A stretch of 64,000 bases of DNA from Avimonas intestinalis. Its GTDB lineage: Bacteria; Bacillota; Clostridia; Oscillospirales; Acutalibacteraceae. The position numbers were made by a program, and so were the translations under genes. Shown one piece after another: positions 7,304 to 16,506 of the stretch (positions are counted from its first letter, which is position 1; each line of letters starts with the position of its first letter). The stretch covers positions 1-64,000 of the forward strand of contig CAJFID010000011.1 of the NCBI GenBank assembly GCA_904380375.1, written 5' to 3'. The notes below the pieces were generated by a model. The model saw nothing but the letters and a program-made list of their open reading frames with translations, ran no database searches and was not told the DNA's origin.

Positions 7304-7609
7304 CTTCCCACCATAGTATGCCATTCTCTATGGGTGCCATACCATCGCCGCTGCCTGCCCCCAGTTTTGAAGTACGAGGGACGTAGGCAGCGCGGCAAAG
7401 CCCGGGCAGTTCTGCCCTCTGCCGGGAGGAAAAGGGGACGTTCCCTTTCACGCCACGGCGGGGTGGCCCGGAAAAGCACGCCTTCCGTTCGCCTGCGGCG
7501 CAGAGCCGCGCTTTCCCAGCCCCTATGTATCATTCCTATGGCTCCACATCCCCTTTCGCCATCGCCGTGGGTTCTTGCACGCGGGCAAGCGGCCGCCTGC
7601 TTCCGCCCG
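7304..7609. other. Gene-free stretch between fructokinase and degV
   Basis: About 300 bp with no convincing gene on either strand. It contains an imperfect dyad CACCATAG/CTATGGGTG just upstream of the degV -35 box, and GCTGCCT/AGGCAGC arms near 7350-7392 that may form the 3' end structure of the sugar operon. No T-tract terminator is evident. Confidence 0.5.
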
Positions 7610-8605
7610 CTATCCGGCATCCGGAAGCGACCGCAGATAGGCTTCCGTCTCCGCCAGGGTGGGGAGGGCGGGAATCCCCCCTTTTTTGGTGGTGGTCAGG
7701 GAACCGACCGCGTTGGCAAAGCGGACGTCGGCCTGAAGCGCCGCCCCGTCTTTAACGTATACGCCCGCGTCTCCGCCTCGCCGCAGCAGACGGGACAAAA
7801 AGCCGCCGGTAAAGGCATCCCCCGCGCCGGTGGTATCGATGGTTTTTGCGGGGAAGCCGCCGACGCGCACCGATACGCCCGGCAGGCCCCGCCCGCCCCC
7901 GGCATAGGCGTAGCAGCCCTCCGGCCCAAGCGTCGCCAGCACAACCCGGCAGCCAAAGCGCTCGGCCAGCAGCCGCGCGCCCCTCTCCGGCTCGGTTTCA
8001 CCGGTCAGGAACGCCAATTCCTCCTGCGATACCTTCAGAATATCCGTATAGGGCGCGGCCCGCAGGATCCATTCCTTGGCCTCTCCCTCGTCCGGCCAGA
8101 GGCTGAGCCGCAGGTTCGGGTCGAACGCCACCGTGGCGCCGGCCCGGCGCGCCAGCTCCGCCGCGGCAAGACTTGCTTCGCGGGAAGGCCCTTCCGCCAT
8201 GAGCACCGACGAGAAAAAGAAGATCCGCGCGCCCTCGATCGCCTGCCGGTCGAGTTCCTCCGGCGTGAGCATCGTATCCGCGCCACCGTGGCGGTAAAAG
8301 CTGAAGGAACGGTCCCCCGCCTCATTGAGATGGACAAAAGCCAGGGTGGTCGGATGCTCCTTATCCATACGCAGGCCGTCTGTATTCACCCCGTTATCCC
8401 GCAGGATCCCCCGCAGGGCGCGGCCGAACGCATCGTCCCCCACCTTGCCCAAAAAGGCCGTATCCGCCCCCAGCTTGGCAGCGGCACAGGCCATATTCGC
8501 CGGGCCGCCGCCGGGATTGCGTTCAAACAGCGGGCTGCCGTTTTCGCTTTTCCCGCAGGGTGTAAAGTCGATCAGAAGTTCCCCCAAAGATACCAGATCC
8601 GCCAT
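7610..8605 (-). CDS. Fructokinase (PfkB family)
   Basis: 331 residues. Phosphorylates fructose released by the neighbouring sucrose phosphorylase and GH32 enzyme. Near the start, MADLVSLGELLIDFTP is typical of fructokinases, followed by the substrate-binding GGGPANMACAAAKLG. Near the C-terminus, DTTGAGDAFTGGF carries the catalytic Asp and anion-hole glycines. AAGGAGG lies 7 nt before ATG 8605; the frame remains open upstream, but that part lacks family sequence. A short hairpin with a T run in the opposite direction sits just upstream of the ribosome binding site. It is last in the sucrose/fructan cluster, after GH32. PfkB kinases overlap in sugar preference, so the substrate rests largely on context. 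Confidence 0.9.
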   Translation of the reverse strand: MADLVSLGELLIDFTPCGKSENGSPLFERNPGGGPANMACAAAKLGADTAFLGKVGDDAFGRALRGILRDNGVNTDGLRMDKEHPTTLAFVHLNEAGDRSFSFYRHGGADTMLTPEELDRQAIEGARIFFFSSVLMAEGPSREASLAAAELARRAGATVAFDPNLRLSLWPDEGEAKEWILRAAPYTDILKVSQEELAFLTGETEPERGARLLAERFGCRVVLATLGPEGCYAYAGGGRGLPGVSVRVGGFPAKTIDTTGAGDAFTGGFLSRLLRRGGDAGVYVKDGAALQADVRFANAVGSLTTTKKGGIPALPTLAETEAYLRSLPDAG

Positions 8606-8619
8606 GGCTATACCTCCTT

Positions 8620-8641
8620 GCCGAAATTTCTCGGCTTTTTT
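8620..8641 (+). terminator. Hairpin with T run upstream of fructokinase
   Basis: GCCGA-AATTTC-TCGGC followed by seven T on the plus strand, overlapping the fructokinase ribosome binding region. In the gene's own direction it is a small hairpin preceded by A residues. It may block antisense transcription or modulate translation. Confidence 0.4.
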
Positions 8642-8769
8642 GTATTGCTCTGTCCCGCCACGCCCCTTGCTGAGCCAGTGCGCCTGCGCCTCTGGCCGGA
8701 GGCCGCCCCAAGAGATTTCCTCCGTACGCCCACCCCGCTTCCAAGACGGTCGGCGCGGCCCGAGCGGCC

Positions 8770-10377
8770 TTAGAAGGCCGATTGCCGGCTGCGGAGGAAC
8801 AGGGGGATCAGCGCCGCCTCCCCCTCCCCGTCTATCCGGCAGGCGACCCGCCCGGCGAGAACCGGCGCAGTTTCGCACGCCATCACCGCCGTGCCGTCCT
8901 GCGCATATATCTCCACAATCCCGGTATCCGCGATCAGCCGCAGGGAAAGCGGCTGATCCGGCGCGTAGGAAAACGACCGGTCGGCCAGCGCCGAAACGAA
9001 CCGGCAGACGCCGGTTTCCCCGTCCGCCTCAAGCCGCCCGCAGGGCAGCTCGGCGGTCAGGCGGCCGCTGCGCAAAGCAACCGCCAGCTCGTAAACGCCC
9101 TCAACCTCCGCACCGCCGCCGTCCAAGACAAGACGGGGGCCGCGCAGCCGCGCCAGCTCCCGCACGGGGCGCATACGCAGGCGGAGATCCACGGTCAGGG
9201 ACAGTTCAACCGGGAGCGCCATCATCCCGGTATAGGGCAGCCACCCCTCTCCGCCGCCGGGAGGGTTCGGCGTGCGCAGCCAGGACAGGCTGACCGTGCG
9301 TCCGTCCTCCAGGCCGGAAAAGGTCTGCGCCGCATAGGGCAGCAGGGTCACGCCAGGTTGGGGCGCCTGCCCGGGGGGATTGACGCTTCCTCCCGCATAG
9401 GCGCAGCGGCGGGGGGCCTGCGGATAAAAGCGGGTGCCGTCAAACCCGCCCACGAAATAATAGCCGTCCGCCGTCCAGAAAACCCAGTGCCGGGAGCCGT
9501 CGTCCGCCGCCAGCTCAAAGAGGTCGGGGCATTCCCACGCCCCCGGCAGGCAAAGACGGCTGGCCTCCCGCCAGTGCAGGAGGTCGGCGGACCGGTAAAG
9601 GGCGAATTCCTCGCCCGAAAGATACAGGGCCATCCCATACGTTTTGGTCGGGGCGTGGGAAAAAACCTTGGGGTCCCGCGCGCCCTCCGCCGCAGCGGGG
9701 ACCATCACCCGCCCCGTCTTTTCCAGCCTCATCCCGTCCGGCGAGCCCACGGCCAGATATTGTTCAAACGGCCGGCCCGCCGACCAGCGGTTGGTGCCGC
9801 CGGCGGCGGTGTAATAATACAAAACGCGGCCCGGCCCATACCCCGCCGCGCCGGCGTCGTCCCGCACCGCGCTGCCCGAATACATCGTCCCCGTCCCGTC
9901 CGGATGCAGGACCGGGTCGTCCCACTGCCATTGCAGCAAATCCGGGCTGTGCGCATGGCCCCAGGTCATATTCCCCCACGCCACGTCGTAGGGGTTGTAC
10001 TGGTAGTAGAGGTGATAATTTCCCTGGAAATACACCAGGCCGTTCGGGTCGTTGATCCACCCCACCGGCGGGGTAAAATGCAGGAGCGGGCGGGGGCAGG
10101 CCGGCGGAGCCGGCGGCGCGTCCGCGTCCTTCAGGCAGGCCGCCCAGCCGGCGGGGGCCCCTTCAAAGCGCAGGGTGCGCCCACGGTAATCGGCGGCCCG
10201 CAGGCAGGCATAAAACCCTCCCGTTTCCTCAGCCGGCGCGCCGGCTTCCGGCAGGGCGCAGGGGATTTCCATCTCAAACGCTTTCTCCCGCCCGCAGACG
10301 ATCTCCACATGCCGCTTGGGTGCGCCCGGATGAACGGGAAGCCACAGGTAATCGCCTTGGACAGCCCTTTGCTCCAA
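8770..10377 (-). CDS. GH32 beta-fructofuranosidase / fructan hydrolase
   Basis: 535 residues. Hydrolyses terminal fructose from sucrose or fructo-oligosaccharides. The three GH32 acidic residues are visible: WINDPNG (nucleophile Asp), ARDPKVF (transition-state Asp) and WECPDLF (acid/base Glu), in a five-bladed propeller followed by a C-terminal beta-sandwich with SGLEDGRTVSLSWLR. There is no signal peptide, so it acts in the cytoplasm on imported sugar. A ~95-residue N-terminal extension with beta character precedes the propeller, as in some exo-inulinase/levanase-type enzymes. Start is TTG 10377, 8 nt after GAGGAGG. It has its own promoter at 10463-10490. Substrate range (sucrose versus inulin or levan) cannot be read from sequence. 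Confidence 0.93.
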   Translation of the reverse strand: MEQRAVQGDYLWLPVHPGAPKRHVEIVCGREKAFEMEIPCALPEAGAPAEETGGFYACLRAADYRGRTLRFEGAPAGWAACLKDADAPPAPPACPRPLLHFTPPVGWINDPNGLVYFQGNYHLYYQYNPYDVAWGNMTWGHAHSPDLLQWQWDDPVLHPDGTGTMYSGSAVRDDAGAAGYGPGRVLYYYTAAGGTNRWSAGRPFEQYLAVGSPDGMRLEKTGRVMVPAAAEGARDPKVFSHAPTKTYGMALYLSGEEFALYRSADLLHWREASRLCLPGAWECPDLFELAADDGSRHWVFWTADGYYFVGGFDGTRFYPQAPRRCAYAGGSVNPPGQAPQPGVTLLPYAAQTFSGLEDGRTVSLSWLRTPNPPGGGEGWLPYTGMMALPVELSLTVDLRLRMRPVRELARLRGPRLVLDGGGAEVEGVYELAVALRSGRLTAELPCGRLEADGETGVCRFVSALADRSFSYAPDQPLSLRLIADTGIVEIYAQDGTAVMACETAPVLAGRVACRIDGEGEAALIPLFLRSRQSAF

Positions 10378-10462
10378 CCCGGTCCCCTCCTCTTCTCTTC
10401 GCTTTGCTCGGATCCTTCCCCGGCCTTAGCCCGGCCTCTGCCGGCGTCCCCTGTCCGGTTTC

Positions 10463-10490
10463 AGTATACCGCGATCCCCGGCGCTGTCAA
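10463..10490 (-). promoter_or_regulatory. Internal promoter for GH32-fructokinase
   Basis: On the minus strand: TTGACA (10490-10485), 16-nt spacer, TATACT (10468-10463). CCCCGGCG and CGCCGGGG arms flank the -35 box, giving a dyad that could be an operator or the tail hairpin of the permease transcript. Confidence 0.75.
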
Positions 10491-10526
10491 GACGGGTACA
10501 AGCCGCCGGGGATGCAACGGGCCGCC

Positions 10527-11399
10527 CTACGCTTTGACCGCGCCGGAGATCACACCCGAGATGATCTGCCTTTGCAGGAACACATACAGCAGGATCACCG
10601 GCAGCGCCGTCAGGCAGAGGGCCGCCATGATCGCGCCGTAGTCCACCGTATAAGCGCCGTAAAAGGAGTAGGTGGAAAGCGGCAGGGTATAGGCGCTTTT
10701 ATTGTTGGAAAGGATCAGGCTGGGGAGCAGGTAGTCGTTCCATACCCACAGTACATCAAGCACCACGATGGTCGCGGTGGTCGGCTTCATCAGGGGGAAC
10801 ACCACACGGAAAAAGGCCTGGAGCCGGCTGCACCCGTCAAGCGTCGCCGCTTCCTCCAGGGACAAGGGGATCCCGCTGCGGATGAAGCCGTGGTAGATAA
10901 AGACCGCCATGCTCACGCCGAAGCCGACGTTCATGGCAATGAGGGTATACGGGTTCCCCAGCATGTGCAGCGTCCCGCCGTAAATTGACACCAGCGGGAT
11001 CATAATCACCTGGAAGGGGACGATCATCGCCGCGATCATCGCGCCGAAAAACAGCTTGTTGAATTTCCAGTCATAGCGGACGAAAAACCAGGCGGTCATA
11101 GAGGAAATCAGCACGATCAGCGCGACGCTGACCACCGTAACCAGCAGGGAATTGGCGAAGGAACGGAGAAAATCCATCCGTTCAAACGCCTTTGTGAAAT
11201 TATCCAGCGTCACCCCTTTGGGGTCAACCAGGGCCAGGGGCGACTTCAGGATGGCGCCGTTGCTTTTAAAGGCGTTGATCACCACGAGGAAAAAGGGGGC
11301 CATATACAGAAGCAGCAGCGCAAAAAGCAGCACCGTTTTCACAAGGGCCCCGGCTTTTTTCCCCTGCCCTGCGCGCCGTCCCGTTTGATCCTGCGTCAC
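10527..11399 (-). CDS. Sugar ABC transporter permease (MalG type)
   Basis: 290 residues and six predicted membrane helices. Partner of the next-upstream permease in a CUT1-family carbohydrate importer. The EAA loop that contacts the ATPase reads LEEAATLDGCSRLQAFFRVV, followed by FPLMKP. GTG 11399 overlaps the TGA of the upstream permease (GTGA), so the two are translationally coupled. No ATPase (MsmK/MalK) gene is in the window; such importers commonly share one encoded elsewhere. Position in a cluster with sucrose phosphorylase, GH32 and fructokinase points to sucrose or short fructo-oligosaccharides as cargo. Confidence 0.92.
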   Translation of the reverse strand: MTQDQTGRRAGQGKKAGALVKTVLLFALLLLYMAPFFLVVINAFKSNGAILKSPLALVDPKGVTLDNFTKAFERMDFLRSFANSLLVTVVSVALIVLISSMTAWFFVRYDWKFNKLFFGAMIAAMIVPFQVIMIPLVSIYGGTLHMLGNPYTLIAMNVGFGVSMAVFIYHGFIRSGIPLSLEEAATLDGCSRLQAFFRVVFPLMKPTTATIVVLDVLWVWNDYLLPSLILSNNKSAYTLPLSTYSFYGAYTVDYGAIMAALCLTALPVILLYVFLQRQIISGVISGAVKA

Positions 11400-12271
11400 G
11401 CCTCCACCTCCCTGCGTTTGCCGAGCACGACCTGGGTGATGCAGATGGCGGCGACCACCACGAACAGGACGAAGGCCTCCGCCTGCCCCACCCCGTATTC
11501 GCGGGACAGGAACGCCTTGTCGTACACATGCATGGCCACCATCCGGGTCGCGTTGTACGGCCCTCCGTCGGTGAGGGAAAGGTTCAGGTCGTACACCATA
11601 AAGCATCGCTGGATGGACAAAAACAGGCAGATGACAAAGCTGGGCGCCATCAGGGGCAGCACGATCTTCCGGGTCGTCTGCCAGGAGGTGCAGCCGTCAA
11701 TACCCGCCGCCTCAATCAGGTCGCGGGGGATCCCCATAAAGCCGGCGACGTAAATGATCATCATGTAGCCGGAATACTGCCAGACCGTCACGATCACCAT
11801 CGCCCAGAACGCCTTGGCAGGATCCCCCAGGAAGGTGTTCGCAAAAAAGGGGATGCTGTCGCCCAGCGCCGTAAGCGCGCGGTTAAACACAAACTGCCAG
11901 ATAAATCCGAGGACGATCCCGCCGATCAGGTTGGGGGTAAAGAAGGCGGAGCGCAGGAAGTTCTGCCCTTTCACGCCGCTGGTGAGCAGATACGCCAGCA
12001 CAAACGCCAGCAGGTTGATGAGGAAAACCGAAACGACGACATAGCGTATAGTCAGCCACAGGGACTGCCAAAACGCGCCGTCCGCAAAAACCGCCCGGTA
12101 GTTTTCCAGCCATACAAAATCCTTCGCCTGGGAGATACCGTTCCAGTTGGTAAAGGTCAGGTACAGCCCGTAAATTACCGGGACCACGACCACGGCGCTG
12201 AAGAAAAACAGCGCCGGAAAGCCGAAGGTCAGGAACACCTTCGCCCTGCCCAGCCTGGTTTTTTCGCCCAT
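11396..12271 (-). CDS. Sugar ABC transporter permease (MalF type)
   Basis: 291 residues from ATG 12271 (GGAAAGGTGG upstream). About six membrane helices, starting with FLTFGFPALFFFSAVVVVPV. The EAA motif reads IEAAGIDGCTSWQTTRKIVL, then PLMAP. Forms the heterodimeric channel with the downstream permease, with which it overlaps by 4 nt. It follows the binding-protein gene. Substrate inferred from the cluster. Confidence 0.92.
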   Translation of the reverse strand: MGEKTRLGRAKVFLTFGFPALFFFSAVVVVPVIYGLYLTFTNWNGISQAKDFVWLENYRAVFADGAFWQSLWLTIRYVVVSVFLINLLAFVLAYLLTSGVKGQNFLRSAFFTPNLIGGIVLGFIWQFVFNRALTALGDSIPFFANTFLGDPAKAFWAMVIVTVWQYSGYMMIIYVAGFMGIPRDLIEAAGIDGCTSWQTTRKIVLPLMAPSFVICLFLSIQRCFMVYDLNLSLTDGGPYNATRMVAMHVYDKAFLSREYGVGQAEAFVLFVVVAAICITQVVLGKRREVEA

Positions 12272-12357
12272 AGGAACCACCTTTCCGAGAAAACTTGCAC
12301 ACGCCGCCGGCCATTCCACCTGTAAACGGGAAGAGGCGGGGCGCCGCCGGCGGGGCG

Positions 12358-13638
12358 CTACGCCTTGCCCTTCCAATACGTTTCAACGGCGGAGGCCAGC
12401 CCTGCGCGGTCAATCCGCCCCGCCAGATATTCCTGCATTGAGCCGCCGAGCGCCGACCAATGGTCGGACGGCACAATCGGGCTGAACGCAATTTTCCCCT
12501 CGGCCACATAGGACTTCACGGCCTTGCTTAAGGGATCCGCGGGCTCATTGGGATTATTGTCAAACGCCGGGACCATATTCAAGGTTTCCACCACCTGCTT
12601 CTGCCCCACGGGATCGGCATACAGCCAATTCAGGAAATCCTTGGCCATCTGCTGCTCCTCCTCGGTGGCCTTCACCCGGTCAATCATAATCTGCTTGGAG
12701 CCGGAGCCCACCAGCGTCGTATTGGCAAAGTCCTGCGCGTCGTTGCCCATCGGCAGCGGCATCAGGCCGAATTCCGCCGTGGAATCCTCGTCCAGGAAGG
12801 CGGCCATGTTCGGCCACGCCCAGTTGCCGTTGTACCAGAACGCCACCTTGCCCTCCACGATATAGGAGGGATCGACCGCATAGTCGGCCGCCATCGGGTC
12901 CGCCTTGCTGATATTGTTCGCCTTCAGCAGGTCAAAGGTATCCATCAATTGATTGAAGCGGGTGTTTTCCGCCACATCCGCCGTCCCGGCGCGCAGCTCG
13001 CCCAGGAAGGCCTCCCGGCCCTCTTCGGTGTCGGCCTGGGCCTCGTACAGGGTGCCCAGGACGTGGGAGCCCAGGGACCAATCCTCTTTGGTGACCGCAA
13101 CCGGGGTTTCCATCCCGTTGGCCTTCAGCTCGTCCAGCAGTACCCGGAAGGTCTCGTAGGTGTTGTACGCCGCTGGGTCAAAGGAATGGCCCAGCGTTTT
13201 CTCAATCGCCGTTTTGTTGTAGATCAGGCCCTTGCCCTCAACCCCCATGGGGAAGGAATACACCTTGCCGTCCAGCGGGTAGGTCTGCCCGCCGGCGTCC
13301 TTGGCCCATTCCTCATCCGACAGGTCGAGCGCCTTTTCCTCATATAAGGCGGCGACATCGCTGATATCCAGCATCGCCAGGGTGGGCGGGTTCCCGGCAT
13401 TGTACATAGAGGAGATCGTGGCAAAGGGGGAGGCGCCGGTCGGCGCGGCGGTAATCTCCACCGTGACGCCGGTTTCCTCTTTGTACAGCTCCGCCAGATC
13501 CTCAAATTCCGCCTGGATCTCGCCTTTGGTATTCAGCATGGTAATCCTTTTGCCGTCGTCCTTGCCGCCGCAGCCCGCCAAAACGAGGGGTACGCTGGCG
13601 GCGGCCAGCACGCCGAGCAAGCGCAGTTTCCTTTTCAT
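12358..13638 (-). CDS. Sugar ABC transporter substrate-binding lipoprotein
   Basis: 426 residues. A lipoprotein signal peptide ends in the lipobox LVLAGC (Cys23), so the mature protein is lipid-anchored outside the membrane. The body is a typical CUT1 (SBP_bac_1) binding protein, with an ITMLNTKGEIQAEFEDLAE first strand-helix and a PMGVEGKGLIYNKTAIE hinge region. It captures the sugar and hands it to the two permeases downstream. AAGGAGTGG precedes the ATG. It follows the sucrose phosphorylase gene by 54 nt. Confidence 0.93.
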   Translation of the reverse strand: MKRKLRLLGVLAAASVPLVLAGCGGKDDGKRITMLNTKGEIQAEFEDLAELYKEETGVTVEITAAPTGASPFATISSMYNAGNPPTLAMLDISDVAALYEEKALDLSDEEWAKDAGGQTYPLDGKVYSFPMGVEGKGLIYNKTAIEKTLGHSFDPAAYNTYETFRVLLDELKANGMETPVAVTKEDWSLGSHVLGTLYEAQADTEEGREAFLGELRAGTADVAENTRFNQLMDTFDLLKANNISKADPMAADYAVDPSYIVEGKVAFWYNGNWAWPNMAAFLDEDSTAEFGLMPLPMGNDAQDFANTTLVGSGSKQIMIDRVKATEEEQQMAKDFLNWLYADPVGQKQVVETLNMVPAFDNNPNEPADPLSKAVKSYVAEGKIAFSPIVPSDHWSALGGSMQEYLAGRIDRAGLASAVETYWKGKA

Positions 13639-13692
13639 CCCGTTTTTTCCACTCCTTAGCCGGGGCCGGGCCCCGCTGTTCTTTGTTTATAG

Positions 13693-15108
13693 TTATCCAA
13701 TTGAAAACGCATGGGTTTTCAGGTCCGCGTGGAGGGTCAGCCGGTGCTGCCCGTCGGTGCGGGTGATCACCAAGCCGTGCTCCCCTTCCAGGGAGACGAG
13801 GCATTCCCCGCGAAAGGCCGGATGGGTGTTGCGCAGGTGCATGAGCGCCTGCAGCTTCTGCACCACCGGCCGCCGCGTCTCCCGCGCGATCTCGTCCAGG
13901 GTATAGGCGTGCCGGTTGATATCCCGTCCCTGCCGGGTCGCTTCCAGCCGCTCAATATCGTTCGCCCCGGCCAAAGCGCCCACATAGTATACCTGCGGGA
14001 TGCCGGGGGCGAAAAACTGGATCGCGCGGGCGAGCAGGTACGCCGCGTCGTCATCCCCCAGCGCCGAATAATAGGTACAGTTGATCTGGTAGATATCCAG
14101 GTTGTTGTACGCCGCGGTGTTGTAGCTTCTCTTGACGTTGGCTCCCTCCGCGAACAGGTGCTCCTTGGTCTGCTCAATCTCGCTTTCGCTCAGCAGGCCG
14201 GCCACATCCACCACGCCGATGCCGTCGTGGGTGTCCAAGGTGGTAAACTGCCGGCGGGGGCAGATGTCCAGCCAGTGCTTCAGCCGCTCCCCCCGGCCGG
14301 TATACAGCGCGTGGAGCACCAGCATCGGCAGGGCGAAATCGTACACCCAATATCCCCGCCGGGCCAGCTTGAGCTGGATCGCATAATGCTCGTGTATCTC
14401 GGGCAGAATAGCCACGCTGTACGGCTCCGCCGCCTGCCGGATCTCCTCAAGCAGCCTCCAGATCTCCGGCTCCAAAAAAAAGCAGGATGTATCCGGCTTT
14501 TTGACCGCATAGGCAAAGGCATCTAGGCGGATGATCGCCGCCCCCCGCTCGCACATCCCCTCAATGGTATCCCGGATAAAGCGGCGGGTGAGGGGCTTGG
14601 ACACGTCCAGGTCAATCTGCTCCGGCCCAAAGGTACACCAGATGTCCTCCGCGGATCCGTCCGCGAATTCCGCCGTAATGAAAGGGGCGCGCGGCTTGCG
14701 CTTGTAGATCTTCTCCACCTGCTCGTTTGTCGGCGCGCCGCCCGGCCAGAAATCCCTATAACGGATGAACAGGTCCTTGTAGGGGGAATCCTCCTTACGG
14801 CGCAGGAAATCCTGGAAATAGGCAGAGGAACGGGAGATGTGGTTGACCATGAAGTCAAACATCAGGGGATGGTCGGCCGCAAGCGCCCGGATGTCGTCAA
14901 AATCGCCGAAAGCCTCGTCCACCTGGTCGTACCGCAGGGGGGCAAACCCCCGGTCGGCAGACGAGGGGAAGAAGGGCAGGATGTGTACCCCGTCGACCGT
15001 CCCCTTGAAATACCGGTCCAATACGACCTTCAGCTCCTTCAGGTTCGCCCCCAGGCTGTCCGCATAGGTAATCAGCATGATTTTGTTGCGAAATTTCTCC
15101 TTCGTCAA
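13693..15108 (-). CDS. Sucrose phosphorylase (GH13_18)
   Basis: 471 residues, close to the family norm. Converts sucrose and phosphate to glucose 1-phosphate and fructose, saving ATP. The N-terminal block IMLITYADSLGANLKELK and HILPFFPSSADRGFAPLRYD are diagnostic. Catalytic residues visible: the nucleophile Asp in IIRLDAFAYA, the acid/base Glu in ILPEIHEHY and the third Asp in LDTHDGIGV. Start chosen at TTG 15108, 9 nt after AGGAAGGA; the frame is open further upstream, but that part is not family sequence. It is first in the sugar operon. A possible LacI-family operator lies about 220 nt upstream, but no LacI gene is nearby. Fructose goes to the fructokinase at the operon end. Confidence 0.93.
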   Translation of the reverse strand: MTKEKFRNKIMLITYADSLGANLKELKVVLDRYFKGTVDGVHILPFFPSSADRGFAPLRYDQVDEAFGDFDDIRALAADHPLMFDFMVNHISRSSAYFQDFLRRKEDSPYKDLFIRYRDFWPGGAPTNEQVEKIYKRKPRAPFITAEFADGSAEDIWCTFGPEQIDLDVSKPLTRRFIRDTIEGMCERGAAIIRLDAFAYAVKKPDTSCFFLEPEIWRLLEEIRQAAEPYSVAILPEIHEHYAIQLKLARRGYWVYDFALPMLVLHALYTGRGERLKHWLDICPRRQFTTLDTHDGIGVVDVAGLLSESEIEQTKEHLFAEGANVKRSYNTAAYNNLDIYQINCTYYSALGDDDAAYLLARAIQFFAPGIPQVYYVGALAGANDIERLEATRQGRDINRHAYTLDEIARETRRPVVQKLQALMHLRNTHPAFRGECLVSLEGEHGLVITRTDGQHRLTLHADLKTHAFSIG

Positions 15109-15327
15109 CCCGATCCGTCCTTCCTGCGGCTGCGCTTGCGCCGCTTGGATTTCCAAAAGGGCACCGCGCCGGGCGGCAGCCACACAAGGTAGCATTCCCG
15201 AATCCCGCCCGCTCATACCTAAAAAATCAATCGGCAAGGCGGCCGCCCGGCGGCGCGCCGCCTCCCCGTCCGGAAGGGACGCCATGCGGCTCCGTCGCGG
15301 CAACGAAGGCTCCGGCCCGGTTTTTCC

Positions 15328-15344
15328 AAGAAAACGGTTGCATT
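15328..15344. promoter_or_regulatory. Possible LacI-family operator upstream of the sugar operon
   Basis: AAGAAAACGGTTGCATT is a loosely symmetric sequence centred on CG, the style of LacI/ScrR or CcpA sites. An AT-rich TATTAT lies about 20 nt upstream on the minus strand (near 15364), but no good -35 box is seen. Confidence 0.35.
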
Positions 15345-15474
15345 TCCCGCCGCGTCCCCTTATAATACTAATCAAGGCGGCGCTTTACCGTCCGCGCCTC
15401 CGCAAGACGACGGCTTCAAGGCCGGAAAACACAGGACGGCGAAAACGGCAACGGATCTATAGGAGGACTGTATC

Positions 15475-15675
15475 ATGGTAATCACCAAAGACAGCGTCAT
15501 CGGCGACGTTCTGGATTTTGACCGCACCACCGCTACCTATTTTATGGAGATGGGGATGCACTGCCTGGGCTGTCCCGCCTCCCGCGGGGAGACGATTGAG
15601 CAGGCGTGCGCCGTCCATGGTGTGGATTGCGAGGAAATTGTCAAAAAGCTCAACGAGCACATCGCCGGCAAGTAA
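15475..15675 (+). CDS. DUF1858 small protein
   Basis: 66 residues, matching the stand-alone DUF1858 (ScdA-N-like) form. The body is ITKDSVIGDVLDFDRTTATY, then a Cys pair in HCLGCPASRGETIEQAC. Proteins of this family are small helical domains often linked to redox or iron-sulfur handling, but their function is not established. AGGAGG precedes ATG. It is alone, divergent from the sucrose operon and closed by a strong terminator. Confidence 0.9.
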   Translation: MVITKDSVIGDVLDFDRTTATYFMEMGMHCLGCPASRGETIEQACAVHGVDCEEIVKKLNEHIAGK

Positions 15676-15700
15676 AACCCCGCCAGCTCCTGCACGCTTC

Positions 15701-15740
15701 AAAAAGGCGGCGCGCCCTGTCTGGGCCGCGCCGCCTTTTT
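15701..15740. terminator. Terminator after DUF1858
   Basis: AAAAAGGCGGCGC, an 11-nt loop region, then GCCGCGCCGCCTTTTT. Strong GC stem with A and T flanks. Confidence 0.9.
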
Positions 15741-15807
15741 CCTATCAGCAAAATCCCGGCCATGCCGGCTGCCGCCCCGGGCGGCCGGCGGAAAGGAGGC
15801 ATCCGGA

Positions 15808-16506
15808 ATGAATCCTCACCGCTTGAACCCCCGCCTGGCCCTGTGCGCCTCTCTGGTACGCCGGGGGCGCTGCGCCGCCGACATCGGCACCGACCACGGA
15901 TATCTGCCGGTTTACCTTGTCCGTGAAGGGATCTGCCCCCGCGCCATTGCGGCGGACATCCGCCCCGGTCCGCTATCCCGCGCCATAGAAACGGTGCGGC
16001 AGGCAGGGCTGGATGGCCGGATTTCGCTGAGGCTGGGGGACGGGCTTGCGCCGGTGCGCCCGGGCGAGGCGGACGACATTGTCATCGCCGGGATGGGGGG
16101 CGAAACCATCGCCGGCATCCTGGCGGCCGCCCCTTGGTGCCGGGGCAGCCGCTACCGCCTGGTTTTGCAGCCGATGACCAAGGCGGAAGAGCTGCGCGCC
16201 TTCCTCTTTGCCAACGGCTACGCGCTGGAAGCCGAGCGGGTGGCGCAGGAGGGGACGCGGCTGTATACCGTATTGCTCGCCGGCTATTCCCCGGAAACGG
16301 CGGCCGAACAGGCAGTCCGGCCCGCCGCCGTCTACTGCGGCGGCATAGACCCCGCCGACGCGTTGGGGGCCGCTTATCTCCTCAAGCAAGCGGAGCGCCT
16401 CGCCGCCGCGGCCGCGGCCTGCCGGAGCGCGGGCGAAGCCGGCCGCGCCGAGGCACTGGAGCAGGCTGTGCGGCTTATCCGGCAGCGGATGCATTCCCCG
16501 GCATAG
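15808..16506 (+). CDS. trmK: tRNA (adenine-22-N1)-methyltransferase
   Basis: 232 residues. Methylates A22 in the D-loop of certain tRNAs with S-adenosylmethionine. The Rossmann motif I reads CAADIGTDHGYLPVYLV, motif II places an acidic residue in AIAADIRPGPLS, and DDIVIAGMGGETI is the motif IV region typical of TrmK/YtgB proteins. A helical C-terminal part follows. GAAAGGAGG lies a few nt before ATG. In many Firmicutes trmK follows rpoD; here it lies between DUF1858 and an SGNH hydrolase, so context adds nothing. Confidence 0.9.
   Translation: MNPHRLNPRLALCASLVRRGRCAADIGTDHGYLPVYLVREGICPRAIAADIRPGPLSRAIETVRQAGLDGRISLRLGDGLAPVRPGEADDIVIAGMGGETIAGILAAAPWCRGSRYRLVLQPMTKAEELRAFLFANGYALEAERVAQEGTRLYTVLLAGYSPETAAEQAVRPAAVYCGGIDPADALGAAYLLKQAERLAAAAAACRSAGEAGRAEALEQAVRLIRQRMHSPA

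Noticed and set aside
7334..8773. 479-residue plus-strand frame across the degV-fructokinase gap and fructokinase
   Set aside because: Mostly antisense to fructokinase; Arg/Pro-rich with no recognisable domain.
8782..10641. 619-residue plus-strand frame opposite the GH32 gene
   Set aside because: Shadow of a gene with full catalytic motifs; same GC-driven composition.
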